DNA from: Suillus spraguei
Lineage: Eukaryota; Basidiomycota; Agaricomycetes; Boletales; Suillaceae
Assembly (NCBI GenBank): GCA_016800925.1
Contig: JABCPU010000624.1
Span: 1 to 34,469, forward strand
Length of the DNA: 34,469 bases
Direction of reading: 5' to 3'
Part shown: in pieces, positions 20,925 through 31,254 of the stretch
Layout of the letters: each line of letters opens with the position of its first letter
Numbering within the stretch: position 1 is the first letter of the stretch
Notes under the pieces: model-generated
Database searches by the model: none
Seen by the model: only the letters and a program-made list of their open reading frames with translations
What the model was told of the DNA's origin: nothing
Translations under genes and position numbers: made by a program

Positions 20925-21332
20925 ATCGTCCTGGAGACCTAGACTCTTGACATTTTGCACAGCCGCTTGCATACATCCTTGAAATTTTGACGGCATCGAG
21001 TACAAAGATAGGACAGAAGACACATACAGGAAAGGGAATGCAGTACTGTCAACTTGGATGCACTGTCTGTACTTATCAAAGTATGGACATAGTCACTATC
21101 GGTCGAAGAACCGAAGCACTTGATCAACACAGCAAATTATGCTGTAAAGCAAACACGAGGATGATGCGTGGGGACGGACCTTAAAAAGACGCTCGAATAA
21201 ACGGATGCCCGGCTTCCTCACCTTCCAACTAGACAAATTCCAAGTCTGCTCGTTGGTGATTGAGGGTTCATCTAAACGGTGTTGCTCGTAGTGATATTTC
21301 TGCACATTATAACTGACGACATGCTTACCGGC
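20925..21332 (+). repeat. ~400 bp block, copy 1 of a direct duplication
   Basis: Matches 24767-25160 in the same orientation, with scattered substitutions and short indels ('gcaaacacgaggatgatgcgtgg', 'ttcatctaaacggtgttgctcgta' and 'attataactgacgacatgcttaccgg'-type blocks). It lies just inside the left protease arm, whereas its partner lies outside the right arm, so it was not carried by the inversion as a unit. No coding potential is recognised. Confidence 0.8.
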
Positions 21333-22167
21333 CTCTGGAAACTCATGGTAGCGTTACCTATCTGTTTGTAAAATTGCTCCACACATGAGAGTTGTATGCA
21401 TCTTTGTCCACTTAGTATAATTGCTGGTGGCAGTCAAGGTCCATAGACATGTGATGAAAAGAACGGCCCGACTGTTTCCGGGACTAGCGGACTTTCAATA
21501 TGGATAACGATGCGTCTATCGATAGTTCTGTTCTTTGTTTTCGACCTCGGTTTATTCTACCATCGCAGTCTTGTAACCAGCAATCTATCTTGTTCCCTTC
21601 TACGGATCGTTATCAGAGCTCTAACAACAGACTTGGAGTGTTGTTGACAAGACAACGCCGGCATGATCAAATAATGTTTGGACGAGCAAAATTGTCCATT
21701 GGATGGATCTTTGAAAGTACTGGGATCAGAACTAAGAGAGAATACATGTGTTATCATTAGTGTTCATTGCCCATCAAGTTTTTGCCGCCCCAACAGCATG
21801 CATTATGGGCATATATGATATCAACTGTACATAGTTTAAATCCCTCGAAGATTACATAAAATGGTACTACACACTTGAACGGATTTTGGAGCTCATGGGA
21901 TATTTCCATTCTCGACCAATATGACCATATCCTCAAGCTTGGTAGCTACAGGTAATTTGTCCAGCTATTTTGTAGGTTCGTGGAGAGCAGTCTGACGTTG
22001 ACGCTGATGTCTTGACCAAGTCTTTGACATCTGCAACGTATCATGCATGCAGACTCAGATGCCATTATCGCAGACGACAATAATAAATATACTACGTATT
22101 GATGCACAAAATAAATATCCTATAGTACTAGACGCAAACTCGCGCAGAATTCCCTTCTACGAGGCGA
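21333..22167. other. Spacer of the protease inverted duplication, no recognised gene
   Basis: No domain-bearing ORF. The plus-strand frame at 21500-21760 and its antisense look random. Composition is ordinary. Confidence 0.5.
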
Positions 22168-24292
22168 GCCGCGTTCACTTGTATCCCTAAATCTAATTAT
22201 ACAGAAAGCAAAGTACTAAGGAATAAGACCTCCATAGCTTATCTGAGAATGCTGATTTGCGTCTGAAAAACGATGCTCCATATACTTCGGCAATTCTATA
22301 TTAGTTGGTAGTGACATCAGTGAATAGGGTTTTAGCAAAACCGACGAGGGACCTGCGGGTATCGAGCACGGTGTAGAAGCGTTCGAGGAATACGTAGCCA
22401 TTCATAAAGTCAAGCCCTGAGCCAAAATGTGTGTCAAGGCTTTTAACTACGAGATATATAGCACCGTCAACACCATTAACCAAGGAGTTGAGAGAACGTG
22501 GCCAGATTTGCGCGTTAGGGCTGAGACCGAAAGTTTCCTGTGCAAAATAGTGAACAAGGGGTGTGAGGGCTGACAGAACTGACGTACGCCGCCAATATGG
22601 AAGACCAATGGCCGTAGAGCATCGTACTGTTCAAGGGTAACAGTGAGAAGACGAGTCTCCGGATCGAGTTCAGCGCCGGTTGCAGCCTTGTAACTATCAT
22701 ACGCATCTATCGTACGCTGATTAGAATATTATTACTCGCTGACTCTAAATACACACCGGAAACAATGAAAGAAAGGTGCAGCCAGAATCGACGATACCAA
22801 CGGTGGAGCGTAAGATCTCCGTGGTCCCGTAGGTGATCCTCTGATCGATACCCCAATACCTCGATGAGAGGGGATGGTGGTGATATGACTGAAACCTGAA
22901 ACATAACAGTTACTACCAGTCTGGATTGATCCAGGAACTGAGGTAGCTTACGTGTATGCAATGTTGCCGATATACATGGCAGGGTTGGGTTCACCAAAGC
23001 TGAGTTCTCCATCGTCGTTTGTATCCCTAGTGGCGGGCTGGAAAAACATCCCAACAAGGGGCTGATCAATGGTGCCTTGTTTCCACAGGCAGTCAGTGAC
23101 AGTCGGGATCGTTTCTTCCGGAAACTCTCGCAGCGTGCTGAGTGTCAAGCGCGTAGGCCCGATGCCAAGGATACCATCATCATCGATGCCACTCCATTCA
23201 GAAGCGACAACGATTGGCATCTCGGTGATGGTAAAGTCATCAGTGAGAGTGAAGGTATCAGTCCATAGAATTCCTATAGATGATCGTAGGTATTTCTTAT
23301 GATATTGTTATATGTCATACCCTCAAAAAAGCCAGAGCCAGAATCGTAGGTTCCCCCCACACGCTTTTCAGTGTTGAAGCTGGTATCGGTTGGCTCGTAC
23401 TCAGTGCCGGCGCCAACCCATGTGTTCGCGCTACCGCTGTCAACAAGCAACTTGTCTTCAATAATACATTAGCAGCCGCATGTTTTCTCAGTGTTGAACT
23501 TACAGGTTGTGGGGGGATCGCCAATGCCAACTGATACTATGTAGTCATATCCATCGTTTTCTATAGGAACATAAGCATGTCGGATATGCGTTCTATAGTC
23601 CATGAAGGCCGCCGCGCGAGCTTCATCCCGCTGTACGAGGTTGGTACTATTGGAGAATTTTGACTTCCTGGTCATGGGGAGGGTGATGCGGGAATTGCGA
23701 ACTGAAATGGGCGATCCTGTGATTGACAAAGCCAGGAGTGTCAACAAGCATGCAGCAGAGAACATGGCTTGTTAGAAAGTAGTATCATACTCGGTGGCCC
23801 ATTATATATGTGCTAGCGAACGCGATGACAATGTTTGGGAACCTTAGCCACGTCAGCCCCTCGAACAAGTGATAACATGGTATTTGCAATTTGAGTGAGA
23901 GAAATCAACTTCCCGATGAGATATGGCAAGACCGTGACATCATGGTCTACCATATTGTGGGCAGAACTGGCAGAACCAACGTGGCAGATGGCAGAATCAC
24001 GTATTTTTATAAAAACGTAAGAGTACTAGTAACTACATGGATGTAAGACCGGTCACTACTGGAACACAACCAAGTATTATATTCACCTTATAACATCGAT
24101 AACGGCGCTTGGTCAATGGTCGCGCCGATCCCTAACTCCGCAGCTCCGTGTCTTGAACGGCATAGTGATGAGTTCCGACCCGGCTTCAGAGATCCGTGCG
24201 TTAAGACATATGTATCCTAGACATGGCATATAGTCTCGCTGTCTGCCAGTCCAGTTACATTGGCAAAGGGGGCCCAAGCAGCGCGAGCTAGT
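22168..24292 (-). repeat. Right arm of the protease inverted duplication
   Basis: Inverted partner of 18763-20920. The inner ends lie near 20920 and 22168 ('gaggcgagccgcg' versus 'gcgcggctcgcc'). The ~1.25 kb between them is unrelated to either arm. Confidence 0.88.
22301..23765 (-). CDS. Secreted A1 aspartic protease (polyporopepsin-like), copy B
   Basis: The better copy of the pair, about 1.46 kb with four introns. Exon 1 (23765-23504) gives a signal peptide and propeptide. Intron 23456-23503 splits a Tyr codon, and exon 2 opens with the first catalytic site KLLVDSGSANTWVGA. The flap region is TYDSGSGFFEG. After a second intron a long exon reads ILWTDTFTLTDDFTITEMPI, then GILGIGPTRLTLSTL and IPTVTDCLWKQGTIDQPLVG, all family hallmarks. 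The last exons give the second catalytic motif GIVDSGCTF, WPRSLNSLVNGVDG and the ending VGFAKTLFTDVTTN. Two bases seem missing relative to copy A (about 22863 and 22773). Both active sites are DSG rather than the commoner DTG; DSG is functional in other family members. Expected to be secreted and to hydrolyse proteins at acid pH. Confidence 0.8.
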
Positions 24293-24766
24293 GTTCCGTG
24301 GATAACCTTCTTGGGAGTTATCCACCGTGGGTATCTACCCTGGAGAAATTGGGGGTCAGAGTGGATATCCGCCGGCGGATCCATGGCTTCGCAAAATTCG
24401 CGTTTATTCATCTGGGGAGGTGCAAGACCTTCCACGATTATTCGGTAGCCTTCTGTTACACGACACACCAGTCACAGCGAGTAAATGAGAAACCACAACA
24501 CCACGACTTGATCATCGAAAGGTTCAGGTATATAAATAGGATGGGTTCAAATATTTTGTCCAGATTAAATTTGAATAATCTACATAATGCAATGAGAAAC
24601 AAGCCCAGATGCTGGCAAAATGCAAGGAAATTTGAAAAAAAAAAAAAAAAGTTCATATTCATTAAAAAACACGTATTCAGGTCTGAAAAGTTTGGGGTTG
24701 TGTGCTGTGCTGGTTCAGATTTGAGATAGGTCTGAGATGCCCGCGTTGATCTCAGCCACAAGCGCG
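24293..24766. other. Intergenic DNA with stem-loop and A16 tract
   Basis: A perfect 9 bp inverted repeat (GTGGATAAC / GTTATCCAC, 10-base loop) lies at 24298-24325 at the outer edge of the right protease arm. An uninterrupted run of 16 A lies at 24635-24650. A 199-codon minus-strand frame at 24456-25055 spans the A-run and resembles nothing. Confidence 0.5.
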
Positions 24767-25160
24767 TCGTCCTGGGACCAAGACTGTTGACATGTTGCAC
24801 GGCCGCTTTGCATACATCCTGAAATGTTGACGGCACCGAGTACAAAGATAGGATAGAAGACACGTGCAGGGAAGGGAATGCAGTACCATCAACTTGGATG
24901 TACTGCCTATGCTTATCAAAAAATGGATATAGCACCAGTCGAAGACCGAAGCGCTTGATTATGCCGTAAAGCAAACACGAGGATGATGCGTGGGACGGAC
25001 CTTGAAAGACGCTCGAATCAACGGATGCCCGATTCCTCACTCTCCGACTGGACAAATTCCAAGTCTGATCGCCGGTGGTTGAGGCCTAGGGTTCATCTAA
25101 ACGGTGTTGCTCGTAAGTGATATTCTGCACATTATAACTGACGACATGCTTACCGGCAAC
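24767..25160 (+). repeat. ~400 bp block, copy 2 of a direct duplication
   Basis: Direct partner of 20925-21332. Similarity ends at 'gacgacatgcttaccggc'. The remaining 25161-25444 is the probable promoter of the WD40 gene, with no distinctive motif that I can defend. Confidence 0.8.
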
Positions 25161-25444
25161 TTTGGATAATACAAGGATTTGTTGCACATTCTAATCTCCC
25201 AAATAACGACAGAGGACCTCATCCGTAGACAGTCCGGAAGTTAGCTTTAGGTGAGGACTGGATCTTGTAAGTGAGTTGGTTGTTTTGTTGGAGATGGTTC
25301 GTGGGCTCTGAGAAGAAATAAAGACCAGTCCCTGAACACACCAGTAATAATTTCTATTGCCGGATAGCCCGCTCTTATTCCAAGATCATACTGACAGACT
25401 TCGCACAGATAGCCCTCAATCTATTGCGACACTGAGGGTAGACC

Positions 25445-27390
25445 ATGTCTTCCTCCACCAGTAAGACGCCAGAAGTCATGCCACGCCGTACAATGCGATG
25501 TCATGAGGATAAAGCAGTAAATGGTGTTGTGCATCTGAAAGGCGGACGACATATCCTCACATGTTCGACGGACGGTTCACTCCGACTATGGGACCTAGAG
25601 CGTGGTACACAGATAGGAGGGACTGGCGAGATGAGAATAGTAATGGGGAAGAAGTGTGGTCCATGGCATTATCTCCAAATGGTGGGACAGTTGCCAGTGG
25701 ATACAATAATGGGACAGTGAGGTTGTGGAACGTCGAGACGAGGAAGGTTATCGCCAGATGGACAGGACACACCAATATTGTGTGCGCATTGTGGTGGAGT
25801 CGAGATGCCAATCAAGTAGCAAGCGGATCTTATGATGGGACGGCAAGAGTCTGGGATGCCCATGTCAAAAGCGGCAAAGCTGTCCTGACAATCAAAACCG
25901 GGCACGATTGGGTGAACGCAGTGACATACTCGCCCGATGTATCAAAAATAGCGACCGGTGGAGACAACGAGAAAGCAGTCAAAATTTGGGATGCCAGGAC
26001 AAGCAAACTGTTGAAGACGCTTGAACACGATGATATAGTTTGGAGCTTGGCATGGACATCACACGGAGACAAACTCTTCTCTGGTTCGGATGGCCTGATT
26101 AGGATATTTGACACAGCCGCCTGGCAGGAGATCACCATTCTAAAGGGTCATACACACTTTGTCAATACCATCTCCTTGTCTCAGAACGAACGCCTCCTTG
26201 CAAGTACATCAATCGACAATACAGCGCTTCTATGGGACCTTGACACAAACCTCACAATAGGGTCACCCCTCCAGCATTCAGAAGAGGATGTGTGGTCTGC
26301 GGCTCTTTCACCTGATGGAAAAGTGCTGGTCACTGGGTGCCAATATGAAAACGCGTATACATGGGATGTTCACGCCATTCTCAAAGAAGCTCGCCTTGAA
26401 GATCTCCTCAAACCTCTATCTGATGTAAATTCCATGGTTCTTCAGTAAGAACTACACTAAACTCCCACTCGCAGGTCTCGGTGCAAAAGTCGTTAATGAA
26501 CGTATGTGACGTGTTTCTGCATCTTTTCAACAATTTTAACATCGTCACTCTAGAGCAGCGCTACGCGGCGTCCAAATATTCAGGCACGTCGAATACCGCC
26601 AGCGTTTTTCGATGGCGTGCCAAATGGCGCACAGGTCGTCGTCTGCTTTTCTTGACCTGTTCTTGTTCTGACCTTTGTATTCTCAGTCCCCCACAGCACG
26701 TGGTTCCAGTTATCGTTCTAATCCTCGCGGTACTCCGCATACCTTCTCGAACGTTTTTCGTCGCTTTTCCACCACTCTCACCGCAATACTGACGACTCAA
26801 CCGAACTCCAGCAGCGTCCGAGACGGTCCATCTTCTCTCGTGGTCCTCCTATTATTAGAGTCCCTGCAGTAAAGGATAGAGAGGCATGTATTTCTTCGTG
26901 TACATTTCTCATTGCCGTGGTTTACTTATTTCTGACCAGGTTATATTTACTGCTCCGCCGCCTCCACAAAAGACACAGCAGCCAACCCAATCACAGGGCT
27001 CACAGGGCCAGGGGTCGTCCACGATACAGCCTACTCCAGGTACACTCCTACTACAACACGTCCAAGATATTCGTATTCACTACCCGTCCGGATATTGAGT
27101 CATCTGGTGCTTTTTCTCTGCTGCGCATCTCCTCAACATGCCAATGGAAATATACAACCAATGCAGCAGCAAGGTCAATCGGAAGGTCAATCTCAGAGCC
27201 AGGGGTCATCATCGCAGGCTCAGCCTGCCACCTCCTCGGACACCCACTCCACCACCTGCACCTGCACTGCACCTGCACCTGTTACTTCGCATCAGGTGCA
27301 GCTGCCGTGCAGCCACAACCTCCTCCACTGCGTGCTCGTTTCGTGCTATTTCTTTGTTGTGCATCCCCCTCACCCGCCGACGGCCATTAA
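25445..27390 (+). CDS. Seven-bladed WD40 propeller protein with low-complexity tail
   Basis: Exon 1 (25445-26424) encodes seven WD repeats ending LRLWD, VRLWN, ARVWD, VKIWD, IRIFD, ALLWD and AYTWD, enough to close one beta-propeller. A single-base shift near 25615 (in a G-run) separates blade 1 from blades 2-7. Introns with clean ends follow at 26425-26474, 26502-26553 and 26635-26686. One at 26884-26939 has a GC donor. Later exons read IPPAFFDGVPNG, ELQQRPRRSIFSRGPPIIRV and then a Gln/Ser-rich tail (QSQGSQGQGSS). Another shift lies near 26770 next to a T-run. The motif VLFLCCASP occurs twice: in the tail near 27110 and at the very C-terminus just before the stop at 27388-27390. The paired cysteines could be lipidated (inference). 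I recall this architecture from an expanded Boletales family; WD40 propellers act as protein-interaction platforms, and partners are unknown. Confidence 0.8.
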
Positions 27391-28906
27391 CATGTAGCAT
27401 ATGTACTGTTATCTTGCCATATCTGCTTGGTACTGTACCGAGCTAGCTAGCGTAGGGCAGGATGAGCGCTGCGGTTGGCGAGGCAAGGCAACCCTTTTTG
27501 GGTGTGTATCACAAAATGAATAGGCAGCCCGAGTTCACATTGAAGAGATGGAGTACTAATGTAGGTTGGGCTTGAGTTTGCGTAGCACCCACGTGGGCCG
27601 TAGCGGAGCGATTCGTACCGGTTAGTCGGTTGCACGCACAATACTTTCTTAGGCTGTTTATATAAAGTGTAGTACGAGCAGACGCGGCGAATTTGATTCG
27701 AACGAAGCCGGCAGACTCGGACTTGATATAATTCTTGGGGCAAGTGGTGCGACTTTCAATATTGATATTAATGCTTTATGTGTGCAATCTCCGTTGGAGA
27801 CTGCAGAATTCAAGACTAAGATGGACATACATGAACACATAGATGCCCGGTGGACTCGTCCATGAAACACTATGGACTTATCTCACCTCTGATATATATA
27901 CGGATGTCAAATATCTATATCAGACAGGAACGTTGTCGTCAGTAAGGCGCAGAATGATCAAAATCGTGAAAAAGGTAGACTGGACTCATAGGGTAGGCTT
28001 CAGATGTCAACGTTTCAACAGCTAAATACCAAATGTGATTGCAAGAAATGATCTGCTCAGGTGAAAACACCATAGCTATGTTTTGATGTGGCCAGTTCAA
28101 GTATCGTAAAGCGGCAATGAATCATTATGATATCCGCACCAGTAACTCAACACTCGATGGAACGCCCGCTGAGGTGAGCCAATATATTTTGTGGGTGCAT
28201 ATCACATTTTGAATATGAATCCATCATCGAAACGCAGCGATGCCTAATATTATACAATATTAAGAAGGTCGGATCCTGAATGGTTCGAACGTGAACGCCT
28301 GCGATGAAAAGGTGCAAAGAAAAAACTGACAAAAGTTCGGTTCCCTGCGCTGCTCTAGATATCAACGGCTAGATCTCAAGTCAATCGACCAGGAGTATAA
28401 CACTTGAACCAGGTCAAAAACACTAGCATGGCAAACATTGTCATGGCAGGGAGCACTAGTACGTACCACACTGCCATCAACTCTCGAGATTTAATTCAAA
28501 CTTGCCAATTAGGCCCAGTCCATGGACCGTGACATTGTCGACGTCTCATCCCTGATACATAGTATATGCACGTCAAAAGTGGCTTGCATTTAAAGTATCA
28601 TGGAGAGTCACCGCTGTTGAAGAGGAGCCAATTGCGAAAACCCTCCACGGCGGAGGAAAAGGTCGAAGTAGTAAGAGATAAAATTAAAAGTTGCATTTTT
28701 ATCCAGGTACCACGCGGATCGTAGATAAATAAAGCAACACTGGCACCTCGACCGCAACGCCAAATATTCATCTCATGTATGTACGTGCCTGTTTGAGCAT
28801 TATATACTGTGGAGTTTCTGTGGAGGGTGGGAGCCGGGGCTCCAATCAGTAGGTATAAGTACTGTGCAGCGGATCCCTAGTTAAACTATATACCATCGAA
28901 CTACGA
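27391..28906. other. Gene-poor stretch upstream of the first AAGAB copy
   Basis: I find no ORF with a recognised domain, no tRNA and no LTR ends. A few AT-rich runs (tctgatatatatacgg near 27890) and ordinary unique sequence. The last few hundred bases presumably include the promoter of the gene starting at 28907. Confidence 0.45.
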
Positions 28907-30825
28907 ATGGCAGACTGTTCTTGTCGCATCCTCACTCTATCTTCTTCGAAGGATGATACCTTGAAGTTTCTACAAAGCACGTTTGTCACTGCAGTGCGAT
29001 CATTCCTTGCATTGACGAGTCGACACAGGGCTGGTACAGAGTGACCTCTCAATAACAACCGACAATCCATCCACCATCCCTTGGACTATCGCGAACAAGT
29101 ACTACACTGCTGATGTACACTTCGAATTTCATTATCTCCCAGATTGGATACCAAACAATCACGAGTTGGAAAGCGTGCCCGCCGTGGTATACACATGGAC
29201 TGTCGGAGAGGTGAGTACTCAAAGGCTTACTATAGTTTTTGTATGTGTTGACTTTTGAGCAGCCATACCGAGAGAACGTCCAGATGATATCGCAACGCCT
29301 ATTGCATCATGATTTCGAAGTATCTCTAGCCATTCGACTTCCATCTGCTACGGCCGGAGATGACGATACTGAAGACGACGAAATAGACTCATTTATTGGA
29401 TCTCTGGGGTTCGAATTCATAGATGTGAAAGATTCAGCAAAATCCTCAGTCCATCATGATCATAGCGGTAAGCAATGCGGTTTTGAAATATGGAGAGACC
29501 TGTCCTAAGTTTCTACTCCAGGAGTTTTCCGGGCCATAGATGCCTTGAGCACAATCATGTGGCCGTCCATGGTACAAACCTCCTCTAAAGGCAGGGGTCT
29601 TGGCCTCTTGGTGACGAACCGCGATACGGGAGAAGACCTCAGCAGCCTCATCGCGACGCGTTCTCCAGGAGGGCGTGATCATATGCAGCGAGAACTGGAA
29701 GAGTTAGAGCGGTGGTTCGACGAAGATAATTTCGATGGCCATCTTGTTGCAAGCGAGAAAACCATGAGCAATGATCCATGGAGTGCCGCAGCCACAACCG
29801 GCAGTTTGTCGCCTACAGAAGATTCCTCTACCCAGGGCCCCCACAATCACACATTTGACGACGACTTCACCGCTTTCTGTCTGCTTCGGCGTCAGTGGCA
29901 GATGTCGAAACTCATTCTGCACGAACATCATCTGAGAGACGAATTCCACCTCTCCCTTCGTTAAGCTTCAGTTCAACGTTCACTTTCGACTCTGGTTCTG
30001 ATACTTCTGGGCGGTCGACCCCAGCCAATCAGGAGCACGATTTTTCTCGCTTATCTGCGGATACCTCGGATCTTGGCGTATCTTACAGGTCCCTAGGGTC
30101 AATGTCCGACTTTGGGGACCCAGAAGCAGAGGAATCCCGCGAACACGAAGATTCCGACGACGAAATGCCTTCACATGCTGAGATTGCTGCAACCTCAGAG
30201 CGTATTTTCGGTGCAACACCTCTTACTTTCTCACCCACTGATGGAAATGATACCCGTTCGCTGCAAAAGAGCCTCTCCGTGGCGTCCGGAGTCGAAGCCG
30301 CCGACCCGTCAGAGGCGGACCTCGAGCGTTTCGATATGCAAAGGATGCTGAGCGCGCTTCAGGGTCTTAAGGAGGAAATTGCGGGTATGCCGGATTCGCA
30401 TGAACGTAAGAGGGCGGCTGCTAGAGTGGCCTTGGGTTTGGTTTATGGGCTCAATGGGAATTCCGATTGAAGGTACGCGCCAATAGCACGCAATGACTGC
30501 CACTAACGCAAGAGTAGTAAAGAATTGGATGCACGGCTGGGAGGTTTTGTTGTCCACAGCTATGTTACGTGACTAGTCGTATAAATGCGTCCCGTGCAAA
30601 CCAGTGGCCATTTTGACACTTTCCAAGCTTCTTGTTGTGCCACCGTTTGCATTGCATATATTCTCGCGAAAGAATAACAAGCGAGTCAGGGATAAGACAT
30701 CTATAGACCAAAGGTGTACAACATACATCTGTTCAAAAGCCGTTATACACATCGGATATGCATGCTGATCAACCGGGAAACACGAACGCCTCAGATTTAA
30801 TCAGCATTCTCTCTTGAGATAAGAG
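28880..30825 (+). repeat. Tandem duplication unit 1 (AAGAB plus downstream DNA)
   Basis: Direct repeat of 31255-33110. Similarity continues ~350 bp past the AAGAB stop ('gttttgttgtccacagct', 'aataacaagcgagtca') and ends at 'cagatttaatcagcattctc' (about 30795-30825), which is the reverse complement of the last codons and stop of CDC37. Confidence 0.82.
28907..30470 (+). CDS. Alpha/gamma-adaptin-binding protein p34 (AAGAB/Irc6-like), copy 1
   Basis: ATG at 28907 gives MADCSCRILTLSSSKDD, a first beta strand like that of the p34 Rab-like domain. Then comes the family signature PWTIANKYYTADVHFEFHYL and, before intron 29211-29262, AVVYTWTVGE. Exon 2 (29263-29467) has LAIRLPS and GSLGFEFIDV. Intron 29468-29521 precedes an exon starting with RAIDALSTIMWPSMV. 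The C-terminus is the conserved helical region FDMQRMLSALQGLKEEIAG, then RAAARVALGLVYGLNG. Two shifts are visible: around 28990-29025 in exon 1 and one missing T near 29880. Otherwise the long acidic Ser-rich linker is open. p34 proteins chaperone AP-1/AP-2 adaptor assembly in clathrin transport. The neighbouring CDC37 faces it across copy 2. Confidence 0.75.
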
Positions 30826-30845
30826 GCTAATGAGGGCGTGGAGAA

Positions 30846-31010
30846 GGGTCTATTAGAACAAGGTACGATCTCAGTCTCTCTCGAAGAACTCTATTAACGT
30901 GCAAAGTACCTATTAGAACAGGTACGCTATTGCTTTCGTCAGTTAACGCTGACGGACGAGAATCTACAGACTTACATCTCAGTCTCTCTCGAAGAACTGA
31001 GATGTTTCCA
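30846..31010. repeat. Cluster of short hairpins and repeats between duplication units
   Basis: 'atctcagtctctctcgaagaact' occurs at about 30868 and 30976, and 'tattagaacaggtac' (with variant) twice. Three small inverted repeats are visible: GTACCT...AGGTAC, CGTCAG...CTGACG and CATCTCAGT...ACTGAGATG. This lies exactly between the two AAGAB units. Confidence 0.6.
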
Positions 31011-31089
31011 AGCTACGGCGCTGGACTTTATAGTAAGTGAAAAGGAAACGAAAATTTAGACATAACTCGTTGACAGAGGCCCGGCCGAC

Positions 31090-31146
31090 TCAGCGGCCGC
31101 CCCCATTGGCCTCTTTAGGCTTGCGCTCGAACACGTCGTTGGGATC
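31090..31146 (-). other. Possible orphan terminal exon on the minus strand
   Basis: On the minus strand a 'ttttcag' acceptor is followed by an open frame reading DPNDVFERKPKEANGGGR and a TGA (31090-31092). A GTAAGT donor at 31264 would pair with it over a 118 bp intron. The upstream reading (EEDEVRMRQAQSGIRGSM) then lies antisense to the AAGAB start. Its composition is protein-like and GC-rich, but no family is recognised and no further exon can be found, since AAGAB occupies that side. Confidence 0.3.
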
Positions 31147-31254
31147 CTGAAAACTCCATGCATGATGAGCGAATCAATTGTAGTCACGTTCGGTCTATGT
31201 GATCATTTGTTTTGCCAGTACCATTACATATGCAAACGGCTATAAACTATTGCC

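Noticed and set aside
24635..24650. A16 tract as the poly-A tail of a retroposed gene or SINE
   Set aside because: No upstream coding remnant or tRNA/5S-like promoter was found and no target duplication flanks it; may be simple slippage.
24456..25055. A 199-codon minus-strand ORF
   Set aside because: It runs through the A16 tract (poly-Phe) and the 400 bp direct repeat and has no recognisable domain; the equivalent stretch in the other repeat copy is not open. Treated as chance.
28260..28310. tRNA-like 'ggttcgaacgtgaac' segment
   Set aside because: No acceptor stem, D-arm or anticodon stem could be fitted around it.
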